Shown: piece by piece, positions 9,387 to 22,040 of the stretch
Position numbering within the stretch: the stretch's first letter is position 1
How the letters are laid out: each line of letters begins with the position of its first letter
Origin: Scilla litardierei
Lineage: Eukaryota; Streptophyta; Magnoliopsida; Asparagales; Asparagaceae
Direction: 5' to 3'
DNA length: 64,000 nt
Assembly: GCA_030789695.1 (NCBI GenBank)
Contig: CM061133.1
Coordinates: 96,181,128 to 96,245,127, forward strand
Notes under the pieces: model-generated
Told to the model about the DNA's origin: nothing
Seen by the model: the letters and a program-made list of their open reading frames with translations, nothing else
Database searches by the model: none
Translations under genes and position numbers: made by a program

Positions 9387-9398
9387 TGGTATCAGAGC
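9387..9398 (+). other. PBS of element A (initiator Met tRNA)
   Basis: TGGTATCAGAGC, an exact complement of the 3' end of the plant initiator-Met tRNA, two bases after the LTR. Confidence 0.92.
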
Positions 9399-9466
9399 AG
9401 GTCATCCGTGCTACTTTGTTTTTTTGGTCAAAGCGCGTGTGATCTTGGGATTTCAGTACTTGAATC

Positions 9467-11275
9467 ATGAATACAAGAGAGGGTACTTCCGTTACTCGTC
9501 CTCCACTGCTCATTGGCACTAACTACGCCTACTGGAAGTCCAGGATGTGTGCCTTCATTAAATCCCTTAATGAGAAGGCGTGGATCGCAGTCGTTGTAGG
9601 ATGGTCCCCTCTGATGGAAGTTGACAAAGACGACAAGGAACATCTCAAGCCGGCTAAAGACTGCAGTCAAGTTGAAGATCGTGCTGCCCTGGGGAATTCT
9701 AAAGCAGTGAATGCCATTTTCATAGCTGTTGATGAAGAGCAATTTAAGCTCATCTCTACTTGCGAGTATGCTAAAGAAGTATGTGACATACTTCAAAATG
9801 TTCATGAAGGAACCAATGCGGTAAAAATTTATAAACTTCAAATGCTTGCATCTCAGTTTGAAGAATTAAAGATGAGTGATAATGAAATTATTGCTAAATT
9901 TTATGGGAAGTTAAGAGACATAGCTAATCAGGCTTTCAACTTGGCAAAAAATACTCACAAGTGAAGTTCGTCAGAAAAACTCTAAGATCGCTACCTGACT
10001 GATTTTCTGCTAAAATTGTTGCCATTGAAGAAGCTAGGAATACATCTACTATGAGACTTGATGAACTTATGGGGTCTTTACAAACTTTTGAAATGAATCT
10101 CAAATAGAATAAAAGGGACAAAGGAGTGGCTTTAAAAACTGAAACAGAAGAAGTAAGTAAAGATGATGAGCAGTCGGTTCTTGATGAGGACATTGCATTA
10201 TTGACCAAAAATTTCAGCAGAATGCTGAAGAAGATTAGCAGCAAAGGGCAGAACTTCAGATCAGGAAACAGTAGGTCACGTCCTAGTGATCTTACCACTG
10301 GAAAAGGTGTCAGTCGTCCTACTCAGAGATATGATCAGAAGAAGAAAGGAAAAGGAATACAGTGTAGAGAATGTGAGGGTTTTGGACACATACAAGCTGA
10401 GTGTGCCAACACCTTAAAGAAGCAAAAAGGGAAGTCCCTAGTTAGTACATGGAGTGATGATGAGTCTAAAAGGAGTGCTGGAGATGAGGAAATCACCAGC
10501 AACTATGTTGCTTTCACAGCATCCTTGAAAAGATAATCTGACTGCAACACTCACAATCATGTTGGATCTGATGTTGCAACATTAGTTATGACATTAGTCA
10601 ATAAGCTAGACAATGTTAGTCCCAGTGTTGCAACATCAACTACAACATATAACAATGAATCAGACTCTGAAGCTGAAAGTGATGAGGATGTGAGTGAAGA
10701 GGATATTCGAATAGCATACCAAATGATGTATGATAAATGGATGAAGATCTGCGAGATAAACAAACCGTTGAAAGATGAGAATGCCAGATTGAAGGGAGAA
10801 AAGGAAGAAGCAAAAGCAAGATCTTGAAAGTCGAACACAGTCTCAAAAATTTAGAGTGCACCCTCGAAAAAACTCTGATCAGGGCTGAGAAGGATGAGAG
10901 TATTCTGAATAAGTGGAACTCCAGCAAGTCGAAACTAGATGATATTCTGAATATGTGGAAGACTTCAGGAGATCGCACTGGTGTGGGGTACAATAGAGGA
11001 GCGTATTATCATGTGCCTACGGAGAGTAGAATTCTTGTTACCAAAGAACTTGATAGAATGGGTCAGCACAAGAGCCATGATCAGAAGAAGAAGCTGACTA
11101 GAGGTGTAAAAGGTTGTCATCTTGATTACTGTAAGTTCATAGGCCATATTGAGAGAAACTGCTTCAGTCGCATGCGACATTGTTTAGAAGGAAAAAATGT
11201 TAGACACTATGATATGAAGAAGAAGAAGAAATGGGTAAGAAAGTCTGAACTGTACAGCATGGTAGCCTACACATA
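9467..11275 (+). pseudogene. gag of Sirevirus-like element A
   Basis: Begins MNTREGTSVTRPPLLIGTNY with the typical Copia Gag phrase YAYWKSRMCAFIK. The frame stops at 9964 and resumes through 10126-10536, 10588-10827 and 10824-11276 in shifting phases. A CCHC zinc knuckle is visible (CRECEGFGHIQAEC, about 10363-10404), which would bind genomic RNA. Downstream is an acidic and coiled-coil-like segment (KLDDILNMWKTSGDRTGVGY), as in Sirevirus Gag. The pieces lie in order with no large gaps, so decay is by point changes and small indels. Repeated DNA words GATGTTGCAACA occur at 10572 and 10626 and are translated as DVAT or SVAT. Confidence 0.85.
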
Positions 11276-11280
11276 ATTGA

Positions 11281-12857
11281 TTGCATCCTATGATAATATG
11301 TGGTATTTCGATAGTGGATGCTCTCATCATATGACTGGTAACAAGAAATTGCTAGATAATTACAGGAAATGCACTGGAAGTCGTGTGACATTTGGTGACG
11401 GATAAAGAAGCAATGTTGTAAGAAAAGGAGATCTGAGTGTGGTCGGGCTTCTTAAACTCAAGAAAGTTCTAAAAGCTAACCTTATTAGCATCAGTCATCT
11501 ATGTGACCAAGGGCTATTGGTGAGGTTCACTAAGGAGAGATGTCTTGTGTATAATTCTAGTCAAGAATGCATTCTTAGTGGGAAAGATCTACTGATAACT
11601 GCTATCTCCTCCAAGAGGCTAACACTTGCCTTCATACTCTTGCTGATGTGTCTGAACAGTGGCATAAAAAACTAGGGCATCTGAATATTAAATCTACTAT
11701 GAAAATCTCTAAGGTGGGAGATGTAAGAGGAATACATGTCTTAAGCAAAAAGAAGGAAGGTGTATGTGGTCCATGTTAACTAGGCAAGCAGCAGAAGACT
11801 AGCCGCAAACAATTGTAGATCATTACTACGTCTAAGATTTTGGAACTACTTCATATGGATCTGATTGGGCCGACATTTGAAACTAGTGTCAAAGGTAAGA
11901 AATACATTTTTGTATGCGTTGATGATTTTTCTAGGTTTACCTGGGTAGATTTTCTTAAAGAAAAATCAGACACTTTTGAAGCATTTAAGAAATTATGTGT
12001 TAGTCTTTAAATTAAGAAAGGAAGCATTATCTGCAAGATTGTTAGTATCAGAAGTGATCGTGGAAAGGAGTTTGAAAACCGATCGTTCGCTGATTTCTGT
12101 GAGTCCCGAGGTATTGCTCATGAATTCTCTGAACCAAAGACTCCTCAACAATATGCAGTGGTCGATAGGAAGAATCGCACTTTACAAGAGATGGCTCGTG
12201 TTATGCTAAATGCTAGAGAATTCAGTGTAAGGTGGTGGGCTGAAGCTATCAATACGGTATGCTATACAATTAACAGAGTTTATCTTCGTCCTAGAACTGA
12301 GAAAACTCCGTATGAAATCTGGAAGGGAAGAAAGCCAGATGTCTCCTACTTTCTCATTTTTGATAGCAAGTGATATATATTAAATGATCGTACTCAAAGA
12401 GGGAAGTTTGATGCTAAAAGTGATGAAGGAATATTTCTGGGATATGCTACATCTAGTCAAGCATATAGAGTATACAATAAACGTACTAAAACCATGATGG
12501 AGTCTATTAATGTTATTGTGGATGATTTTGATAAGCAAAAAGAGACTGCCATAGTAGAAGGGAGCTCATTACACGAAGACTACATAGAAGAAGAAGATCA
12601 TGTTGGAACTGATGTTGCAACACATGATCATGTTGCAACTGATATTGCAAAACAAGAGACAACATTTGTCGAGGAACCTCAAGGTGGTCAATCTACTACT
12701 CGCACTCATGATGGGATTACGAGAGTTATACAGAACCATCCTCTTGAGTTGGTTATATGTGATGTCTTTGAAGAACGTCGTACGGCATGGACGAGCTATG
12801 TCAACTATCGAGACCTTACAGGGTATGTTTGTTTTATCTCTTTAGTTGAACCAAAAA
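11281..12857 (+). pseudogene. protease and integrase of element A
   Basis: The aspartic protease signature WYFDSGCSHHMTG is at about 11302-11340. Then come the GAG-pre-integrase segment (QWHKKLGHLN, H-H, CGPC) and the integrase core with HMDLIGP (first Asp), RSDRGKEF (second Asp) and a degraded E region (AVVDRKNRTL), then the integrase C-terminal part (WKGRKPDVSYF) and a hinge with the repeat HVGTDVATHDHVATDIA. At least five in-frame stops and one or more indels interrupt it. The hinge leads to ITRVIQNHPLELVICDV and then the RT start. It would process Gag-Pol and integrate cDNA in an active element. Confidence 0.85.
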
Positions 12858-13020
12858 TGTGAAGGATGCCCTTAGTGATGAATACTGGGTATCAGCCATG
12901 CAAGAAGAACTGAATCAGTTTTAGAGGAATGATGTCTGGAATCTTGTGGAAAGACTAAAGGGGATGAACGTCATTGGTACAAAATGGATTTTTTTAAAAT
13001 ATGACTGATGAGAAAGGTAA
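12858..13020 (+). pseudogene. reverse transcriptase of element A, first part
   Basis: Copia RT start: NQF.RNDVWNLVERLKGMNV followed by IGTKWIF and DEKGN, with a stop and a frameshift. The reading is cut at the TSD GGTAA (13016-13020) by the solo LTR and resumes at 14848 with [15 protein letters not shown]. Confidence 0.8.
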
Positions 13021-14842
13021 TGATCGGCCCGGAATCAACTCCGAAACGATGTTGTTTACCGCAAGCGCACGGTATAGTGGCAAGCGGGTATCAAACAAGG
13101 GGAAGCGATGCTATACTACCTATCTACTCCTAGGTTGAGTTAGACTTGCGGGTTTATTGGTGGATGTGGAGTATGGAGGTTCGTAATGGTGATGGATGCG
13201 AAGGTTGTGTCACTCAACGTCGCAAATAATGGATTCCACACAAAGAAAGAAAGAAATAAAAAATAAAAGGACTAGGGTGTTAGGGATCACCGCTAAGATC
13301 ATCGGGGATCGACGTTGGAATAGATCCTTACATTGCATTAGGGTTAGGGAATTAATCTCTCAATTCGTACCACTCTCGTGGGTTATAATTGCGAGGTATT
13401 TCGATGGCTCTCGTTGACGCAATAGCGGTAGCCGTCAACATAGCGGTATAGTTCGTCGGGGGATCCCCTCAAGGCACGAGCCGGGCATGGTCACGAGCCT
13501 TGGTTGGATCCACCGATTTCCCTATTCGAATACCAAGGATACCCCTTAAAAGCATCAATTCCACAGATCGTGGGCATGATCTCAGTACATGTTATCTAGG
13601 GATTCGGTAGGATCGATCGAAATACTCCCCTAAATTCCTAACTCAATATAGAGATCCATATCTACGTTTTCCCCCTAGGATCTTAGGGCTAACACATCAA
13701 CCCTAGAAAAGACTACTCACTCATGACAATATTAACGAAAAAAAATACAATTTTTAGGATAGAAATCATCGTGGCAATTGATAGAATAAAAATAGAGAAC
13801 TTACAGCGAGCAATAGATCTCAAAAGAAAATAGGATTCCAAGAACGCAAAAATATCCAAGCAAAATTCCAATGAAAATTCAATCCAATAGTAATCGACAG
13901 TTTTTAATCTAGATCTAACAACAATTTCCTCTCCTAATCTCCGCTCCCCAAACTATTCTAAATATCTCCTCAAAAGATATACAAAAGTCCCCCAAAAAAT
14001 CTCCCTTCAAAAGTGATGGCCTCTCCCAGAATATATCCCCAAAAATGAGTAACAGCTGCTTGCAAAACATTTTTAAAAATGGCCTCGACCGAGTGGGTGA
14101 ATCGGTCGAGTAATTCGTTGCTCGGTCGGTCGCTCGGTCCGAGCAGCTGAACTGCTCGACCGAGCATGACAGGAAATCGAAATCCTCCAAATTCTTTACT
14201 TTGCCTGCACGGGCCGAGTCGGCACTGCTCGGTCGAGTAGTGATCGAACAGCAGCCGTTGACAGATTTCAGCGCAAATTTCACCTTGCTCGGTCGAGTAG
14301 AGTACTCTGCTCGGTCGAGTAGGTGTCAAACAGATTTCAGCAGAATTTCAGCACTGCAGCATCATCTTGCAGAAATTCCACAGGGCTCATACGATCTCCG
14401 ATTGGCGCGTTCTTGGTGGCGTTGGAACCGTCTTGAAGTCTAATATCTGGAAACAATATCAAAAAATAGTGAAAAATCCCAGGTGATAGCAGATTTGAAA
14501 TTGGTGCACGACTATCCTGTTTCCAGCACTTCGGATCGCTCGATTCCTTCGCCGCATCATAGCTTGATCGAGCGACCTTCTCTCTTGCCCCTTCCTTGCT
14601 CTAGTATTCTTCTTTGACACATTGAACATGTCATCATGAGTCTCATTGGTGCTCTCATATCGCTGATTGTCTTATTGACTCCAAATTGTTTCAATATCGC
14701 CCCAAATCCCTGAAATGGACATAAACGTTAAAGAAAGTCATATTATTCCAAATAATAGCGTAAAAGCGTATGAAATATGTAAATGAGCAATCATTTTGAC
14801 GTGTAATCATTTAGATAAAATGTGGAATATAATGACACATCA
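13021..14842 (-). mobile_element. solo LTR, Athila/Tat-like Gypsy, inside RT of element A
   Basis: Starts TGATCGGCCCGG and ends TGACACATCA, flanked by perfect GGTAA duplications (13016-13020 and 14843-14847); deleting LTR plus one TSD joins DEKGN to ITRNKARL in the RT. No internal domain or second LTR is present, so it is a solo LTR from unequal recombination. The segment TTACCGCAAGCGCACGGTATAG near the plus-strand start has a counterpart in the LTR at 59884 (TATACCGTAAGCTCACGGTGTTG), which shows the two belong to related families and gives the minus orientation. A cluster of CTCGGTCGAG motifs lies at 14084-14322, upstream (in sense) of a TATA-like ATATAT at 14031. Confidence 0.88.
14084..14322. 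repeat. inverted CGGTCGAG motif cluster in solo LTR
   Basis: Around ten copies of CTCGGTCGAGTA or its complement CTCGACCGAG, in both orientations. See the finding on U3 clusters. Confidence 0.85.
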
Positions 14843-14847
14843 GGTAA

Positions 14848-16147
14848 CATCACTCGCAACAAAGCAAGACTTGTTGCTCAAGGATATGCTCAGGTTGAAA
14901 GTGTAGATTTTGATGAGACGTTTGCCCCTGTTGCCCGACTGGAATCTATCAAAATTTTACTTGCCGTAGCATGTAGTTTCAACTTCAAACTTCATCAGAT
15001 GGATGCGAAGAGCAACTTTCTAAATGGTATTCTGAACGAAGAGGTATATGTGGAGCAGCCCAAAGGATTTGAAGAACCCTTCCTTCCTAATCATGTGTAT
15101 CAGTTGAAAAAGGCCTGCTATTGCTTGAAACAAGCACCATAGGTCCGGTATGAGAGACTAACGAAATATCTGCTACAGAATGGATATGAAAGAGGGGGAG
15201 CTGGCAAGACTTTGTTTGTTCCGAGAACTAAGTCTGCCTTGATAGTAGCTCAGATCTATGTTGATGATATTGTGTTTGGATCTACCCCTCAAATGTTAGT
15301 GCTTTAGTTCATAAATCTTATGCAGAAGGATTTTGAAATGAGTATTGTTAGACAACTTAATATGTTTCTTGGTCTTCAAGTGAAGCAATCCAAAGAAGGG
15401 TTGTTCATTTCTCAAAGTAAGCATGCAAGGAATCTGGTGAAGAGGTTTGGGCTAGAAAATGCTAGACATGGTCATACTCCTATGTCTACTAGTGAAAAGC
15501 TCTCTAAAGATGATAGTGGAAAGTTTGTGGAGGTTACGTTGTATAGGAGCATGATAGGGAGCCTTCTTTATCTCACTGCCAGCAGACCTGACATTAGTTC
15601 CAGTGTGGGAGTGTGTGCTCGTTATCAAGCATCTACCAAGGAGTCTCACATTATGACTGTGAAAAGAATTATCAGATACATAAGTGGTACGGTGGATTAT
15701 GGTATTTGGTATACCAAAGATACTAACACTCTTCTATCACGATACAGTGATGCTGATAGGGCAGTAATGCTGATGACAGGAAGAGTACTACTGGTGGGTG
15801 TTTTTACGTTGGAAACAATCTTGTTTTATGGTACAACAAGAAGCATATATAACTCTATCTCCCTATCCACGGCAGAAGTTGAGTATATAGCAGCTGGAAG
15901 TTGTTGTACTTAACTATTATGGATGAAGCAGATATTGACTGATTATGGAGTGGAACAAGCTGTGTTGACTATTCTATGTGACAACCAAAGTGCTATCAAC
16001 ATTTCTAATAATCCAGTGCAACACTCGAGAACAAAGCACATAGACATTCGTCATCACTTCATTAGAGAATTGGTAGAGAAGAAAGTGCTTGTTATGGACT
16101 ATGTTGCAACATCAAGTTAGTTCGCTAATATGTTCACAAAACCCCTT
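14848..16147 (+). pseudogene. RT (second part) and RNase H of element A
   Basis: Continues the RT with [28 protein letters not shown], the catalytic motif QIYVDDIVFGS (about 15250), then MFLGLQVKQSKEGLF and the RNase H region ([63 protein letters not shown]). Stops at 15140 (RQAP-stop-VRYERL), 15306, 15911 and 16118 and a degraded AGC.SDRKST motif show inactivity. It ends near NMFTKPL at about 16140. Spacing is normal for a Copia pol. Confidence 0.88.
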
Positions 16148-16210
16148 GACTGAGGAAGATTTGAATAGTTATAACAAGCGCTTGGACTTTGTCGTATCTA
16201 ATTTTATATT

Positions 16211-18100
16211 TTGTTTTCATCTCATGTTACAACAAAGGAAAGTGTGTTTTTAAAGAGACCTCTAAGTTTCGGGTCTTATTTTCCGCGCTCAACTTCGGTC
16301 TCAAACTTTCAAAACTCAAAAGGTTGGTTTTCTAGGGTTTCCCTATTCTCCCTTGTGAATTTCTCATCCCCCATCATCGAAATGACTCGTGATCAAGATC
16401 GACAATCTGCTCAAGTGCCTCGTCGCTACTCTCGCCGCTCCACTTCTACAAAACCGGCAGCCTCTTCCTCCTCTCCTCTTCCATTGAAGCGGAAAAGGGT
16501 GGTATCCCGATCCGCCCGAGTGACTTCCTGTGATTCTTTATCTTCCATGTCTTCTCCAATGTCCTCTGACCACATGCATCACTCTGCCATGGAAAATTTG
16601 GAACTTATACCATTTTCCCCAATTTTTGTCCCGAATGCAAAACCCTCGTCATCCTCAACTACTTCTGTTCTTGTTACAATTAATGATTGGTTTTGGCATC
16701 TCCGAAAGATAGGAAAGAAGTTTGATTTGTCATGTATGGATTTTACTGGAGTGCATATATCCAAAATTTGCATGCTTAACATTAGACGATGTTGCAACAT
16801 CTGGTGCAACACAAGATGCAACATGTCCCTCTACTGCCCCTATGGTTTCCACTTTGTCACCTCCCCAAGCTCAGTCTATGCCTGCTGCTGAAGACCCTTC
16901 TCCATCCCGTAAGCAAAGGACTTCTTCTATGAAACGAGCGGTCCCATATAGCTCTGCATCACCATCTACAGCCAAGAGAGCCAGAGTCTATTCTGAAGCA
17001 GGTTCTGTCTCTCCTTCATCATTTACTTTTTCAGATGCCATGAGCAGGATGTTCTTTGACCAACCTGTAAGAATAGATGGCCCATCTACTCTGACAGGGC
17101 CATCCTAGCAGAGAAGCACTTGTCCGTTGCCTCTTTTTTACAGACTCAGTTCGTATCAGTTTTGAAGGATATCAACATGTATCATTCTGCCACCAGTTTT
17201 AAGTCTTATAATCATGTGCTTGTCAGGGAATTTTATTGCAATCTATCACGGCCTGCATGAGATTCTTCTTCAAGATGGGCTTTTCATTCCTATGTCAGAG
17301 GAAAGATTGTCTCCTTCCCCCCATCTGTTCTTAACAAGCTCCTTAAATGGACTTGTCCGGCCTCTCTATCCTCATTGGTAGACAATACTGGTGCTGAATA
17401 TGACACCTTCATTAGGGTTGTCACACCTAATAGGTTGACTTCTTGGCCTAAGACCACATTTTTCCCCTCATCTGCATTGACAGCAAAGTACTTCCTGCTC
17501 TACCGTATTGCCACAAGAAACTGGCTGCCAACTTCAAATGTGTCAGTAGTCACCAATGATATGTTCAGACTCGTATTGTGCTGGGTCCAAGCAACCATTC
17601 AACTTGGGGAGACTTATTTTTGACTCTATCTTATCTCAGGCAGAGTCTACTATATCATCAATTTCCTTGCCTCATCCATGTCTCATTTCCGTGTTGTTGC
17701 ATTCTCAAAAGATATTTCCCTCTGCTAATGAACTGACTATTTCTACTTAGAGCATTTGATTTACCATTAGATCAGTTGCTGGGAAGACTGATGACATCTC
17801 CTCTGTGCCTACATCATCTCCTGACATTGGAGCTATCCCTTCGTCTCCAGTTTCTCCTATTAGTCAACCCTCTACTGCCCCTCCTCCTACAGACACTGGG
17901 TGCACTGCAGGATCAGACTCTCTTATTAGTGAAGACATCTCCATTTATGAGGCTGCTTTAAAGGATGTGAACACTCAGATTGGGCTTCTTTAGGTACAAA
18001 TAACCATGTTTGAAAGTAGGAGTATATTTCTGAAGACCAAGCTGCTCTCTCCCTGTACAGTGAATTCAGATGGTGCTGCTAGAGGTGGTTCTATATGAGG
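16211..18100 (+). pseudogene. env-like / plant transposon-protein-like region of element A
   Basis: Downstream of pol, where Sireviruses may carry an extra ORF. The first part has a Ser/Arg/Pro-rich basic segment from MTRDQDRQSAQVPRRYSR (about 16381) to LPLKRKRVVSRSARVT. Further on, pieces in different frames (FYCNLSRPA, VRGKIVSFPPSVLNKLLKW, LTAKYFLLYRIATRNWLPTSN) resemble the domain annotated as putative plant transposon protein that occurs in this slot. The function is unknown. Several frameshifts and stops break it. I see no convincing transmembrane or fusion segment, so env-like refers to position only. Confidence 0.6.
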
Positions 18101-18428
18101 TAACCCTTTGCGATTTATGGCACAAAGGGGGAGAGTGTTGCTGTTTAGTTTTGTTATTGTTTAGTTGTTGTTGGAAGTGATGTGATGTTTGATGATGGCT
18201 GGGTGATAAGTTGGGGAGGTTTATGTCTGGTTACTTGTTATGCTTTTGTTTTAGATGTACTTGGGTACTGTTTTCTGATCCTGTAGACTCTAATTACTAC
18301 TCCTGTTGGTATGAAATGAGGATCAGCTCATCTGTTGAATTTGTCTTCTCTGGAAATGATATTGTGCTTCTGAATTTCTGGTTCATTTTCTGTATGACTC
18401 TATAATGATAATTGTGCCACTAAATGCC

Positions 18429-18440
18429 AAAGGGGGAGTT
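18429..18440 (+). other. polypurine tract of element A
   Basis: AAAGGGGGAGTT immediately before the 3' LTR, where plus-strand DNA synthesis would be primed; the AAAGGGGGAG form is typical of Sireviruses. Confidence 0.85.
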
Positions 18441-19307
18441 TATTGGGTCACACGTGGTTTGATTGGTTTGTCATTAGTGGCGCTGGCTTATATTTAGTGG
18501 ATCTTGGTTATCTTGAAGAGAAAGATCTTATTATTACTCACGTTGTAAGTCATGTTGTAAGTCATGTTGCAACATGAGTTGTAACATGCTATTCTAACTT
18601 ATTAAAGAGAATCTCAGACTGTGGATGTGATTGCAATGACTTTAGATCTTTATTTTGTAACGACTTCAGATCTTATACTCTTATTTAGTTATCCTCAAAT
18701 TATTCTGTCGTATGCCTTTTGTATAAGATTTCCTAAAGATCTTACTGAAGCTTTATTCCTGCAAATTGATAATAGGTTCTGATATGAGTGGGGTCACGTG
18801 CCCTAAGTGATTCCTTGATTTGCAGGCTGACAATCTGCATGGGATTCTATTGAACAACCTTCCATAACTACTTTGAGATTGTCGGGAGTTAGTGAACATA
18901 AAAGACATGCAGATTCTATCTAGGGTTTTTATCGCTTTTGAAGATTGTGATTGGATACTCCGATAGGGATGCCGACGGCTACCTAAGGGAGGGATCAAGG
19001 GAGTTGATTCGAGTCAGCTTTGCAAGGCGATCTTGTATGCAAGGGGATCTTGCATAGATTACTCCATGGGTTTGGTTGAGACCACCCATTACAGTTTGTA
19101 TTAATGGGGAGCATGTTCCTCCTAATAGAAATCCAATATTAGTGATTGTAATCGTTATATTATAGTGGAGTAATCTGATTTTCTGGGCGTGGCCCTGCAT
19201 ATGTAGGTGTACGCATCGAACTGCGTTACTAAGTCTTGCGTGTCTTTTCTTGGATTTATTCATATTGGTATATGTTCATTTGATTATCTTCATAGTACCG
19301 AATATCA
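18441..19307 (+). repeat. 3' LTR of element A
   Basis: Homologous to 8516-9384 along its full length with many substitutions. Its first bases are TATTGGG where the 5' LTR has TGTTGGG. Ends AATATCA followed by TSD AGCTA. Confidence 0.88.
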
Positions 19308-19312
19308 AGCTA

Positions 19313-20099
19313 TATATCTGTCCTTTTCTTTTCTCATTGTGGGGCTAAACTCCACCCTTTTGCTTATTGTCTCTTTCCCTTAAGATGGATTGTGTCCTTG
19401 CAACTGACCAAAGAGTCGAAACCAGTGCTTGAGCACACGGTAATAGTCTTGGTTTTTCTTACTTAAAATTTTTGCGTTTTTACACGTTTCAGCAGTTACG
19501 TTGGCTTAGTTTTTAGTTTTTGTTTTTGTCTTTTTTCCTATATTACTTATGTTTTATATACATGTGTTGTGAAAAAGCTCGGATGATATCTCAGTAATTT
19601 CTTTCTTCTTCATTTATCGTTGCTGCTTCCATGCATCATTGCTGCCTCCTCAGTCTTCCTTGCCGTTGCCACTGAAGGGATATGGTAAGGGATATGAGAG
19701 ATTAGTTGGATTTGGAATTATAAGAAGCAGACACTATCCCACTTATTACTTTAGCTCAATAGTAACATTATCATTTTAAGTTATAAGAAGCAGGTCAGGA
19801 TCCATCCCATTTCTTATATAAGTTGGCTCAAGGCTTGCCTTAACCAACCCCCATCTTGTTTTTTCTCAAAGCCAGCCGTACCAAGTGGGTGGCCTTTGAC
19901 GATGCCGATGATGATCATTAAACCGAAGCCAACATCGACTATGACGATTACAAGGTAATCGTTTTCTTGCTTTCCTTTTCTGCAACTTGCTTCAAAAGTG
20001 ACTAATGATTTTTCGATTGTTCAAAATGTCTTTTTGATGCATTTCTTGATGGATTTTTCTTGGATTTTTAACAATTTATTTTTAATGGCTAATTTCTTA
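19313..20099. other. AT-rich host-like DNA; possible short exon remnant
   Basis: No ORF of note. At about 19872-19950 a codon-like stretch (KWVAFDDADDDH, stop, EANIDYDDYK) ends at GGTAATCG like a splice donor, which may be a decayed exon; I do not recognise it. Confidence 0.3.
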
Positions 20100-22040
20100 T
20101 ATTTTTCCTATCATTTATAGGCTCATCATTTGAAACCATGTCTAAAATTTTGTTTCGTGTCAGTCCTCAAAGAAATCGTCACAAAACAGCCAAAACTTGT
20201 TGGTTTTAGTCAAAGGCCTAGAACATTGGTGATATTGATCCTATTTGGATTCGAGTTGAGTCTTTTTAGATTATATTTATGTTTATTCGGTCTTTTTTTT
20301 ACTTTTAGTTTTGTATTTTGTTGGATTTTGAGTCTTTTTGATGCGTTTAGTTAGTTTCTTATTTTTCGCATTTTAGCACCACCTCAGATATGTTATTAGC
20401 TGAGTGCAGTTGTAAGCGTATATAAAAGCCTCAATCTTATTTTCTTTTCATTAAATAGAATTTAAGAAAAATTGGTGTAAACATTATGTTTGCATAATTA
20501 AATCTTTTTCATCAAAGTGTGAGAGTGGGCATAATTGCCTGAGCATGATATTTGAAAAATCCCCTAATTGAAGGTGTGTGAATTAGTTATTATCAGATCT
20601 TCGAGGTGCGAAACCTAAAATTTTATCAAATCCCAAATTTTTCCCCAAAATCTCATACATCCCTAATTTTATTCTTCCCCAAATTCCCTACTACTATCAA
20701 CTTTCTCTTCTGTCCTGCGTTATATATTGTATCAGAGCCAAAATCAGACAATTTTCATTTTTTATTTTTATTTGTCATCTTCTTCTACATCTATTTCTTC
20801 TTTTATTTTTAGTTAGGTTTTAATCATAATTTTTTTTTAAAAAAGTGAGTGTAAAATTCAAGCTAAAAAGAAGAGGGACAGAGATAGAGACATACTTAAA
20901 AAAGGAGAAAATTATGAGAAAATACAGAATCCAACTATACTTCCTCTTCCAAAATGCGCCCTCAAATCCTAAGCTTAACACTATTCATCACCATCACCCT
21001 CACCAATGACATCTCTAACAGATGATGCTGCTATAATCATCTTCTACAGATGTCGTCGTTACTATCTACATGCTCAAGTACTATGGTTATCCCCCTAAGC
21101 CCTTGTCACCACCATCTTCATCGTCGATATGTGATGTCTCCATCGTCACAAATAATAGTAACACTACCAGTAATGCCAGAAGCTTTGCCACCTCATTTCA
21201 ATCATGTAGCACCCAAAACCGTTATGAATCTGTATCAAATTTGGTTGGATAATCAATCAAAATCTGGTTGCAACAGTACTAACTTTAACGAGCCAACCCC
21301 GACTGTTCATCAGCTCAATATGAGACATAAAGATGTAGCTGATACATAAAGCTAAGACATAAATCTGCAACTGAGTCAATACTATTCATCAGCTCAGATT
21401 AAGCTGACGGAGTCTAGCTCTGCAGACACTATTTATTACCTCAGGCAGAGCTGACCAAGCTGAGCTGGAGTTGACAAAAGGCATGGAGTCAACCCAAGTG
21501 GACTCAGAGTTTACTTCATTGTTAACGAATCAACAGCTTAGACCAACCGATGACCGAACCGAACCAAAGTTGGTAATAGTGTGGCTTCACCAATTTTTAG
21601 GGTTAATGGATTTTGTGTCTTCATACAATATTTTGATCATATTTTTGTGTTTTCTAGTAGTTTTTTGAGCTTTTCATGTGAAATTTTCAACTATGATCAT
21701 CTGAAATTTATAATGATTCTTTTTAATGAAATGGGATAGCTACATGCCAATAATAAGAATTTGCCTAAAATTTTGTTGAATTTCATAACCATCCATATAC
21801 ACACGTAATTGGAAATATTAATGATGGCATTAGAACTAGTTGTTAGATTTATCACATACTTTATTTTGCTTATATATCTATTCTTAAGCTAAAAAATGTC
21901 AAAAAGGCTTTTGTAGATAGTTCCTAGATCAACCACAATGCAAGAAATTGTTAACTAATTTATAAGGAATGACATCTGGGAGCTTGTACCTGTTGGACCT
22001 CCTATGGATGGCAAATTGAAGTCTAGTGGATGAATGGCAT
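20100..22040 (+). mobile_element. degenerate Copia element remnant
   Basis: A TATA motif (GTATATAAAAGCC, about 20418) and then TTGTATCAGAGCC (20733-20745), close to the initiator-Met PBS, suggest an LTR ending near 20730. At 21925-22010 a Copia RT start is legible (MQEIVN-stop-FIRNDIWELVP). Between them a weak 99-codon frame (21050-21349) could be decayed gag. Borders cannot be set. Confidence 0.45.

Larger units (their letters stand above)
8516..19307 (+). mobile_element. Sirevirus-like Copia element A (10.8 kb with nested solo LTR)
   Basis: Flanked by the 5-bp TSD AGCTA (8511-8515 and 19308-19312). LTRs of 869 and 867 bp, PBS at 9387, PPT at 18429. Order gag, protease, integrase, RT, RNase H (Copia order) followed by a long env-like region, which together with a G-rich PPT and the type of Gag points to the Sirevirus lineage. 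Many stops and frameshifts in every domain, and LTRs that differ at dozens of positions, show it is old. A 1,822-bp solo LTR interrupts the RT domain at 13021. Confidence 0.9.
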
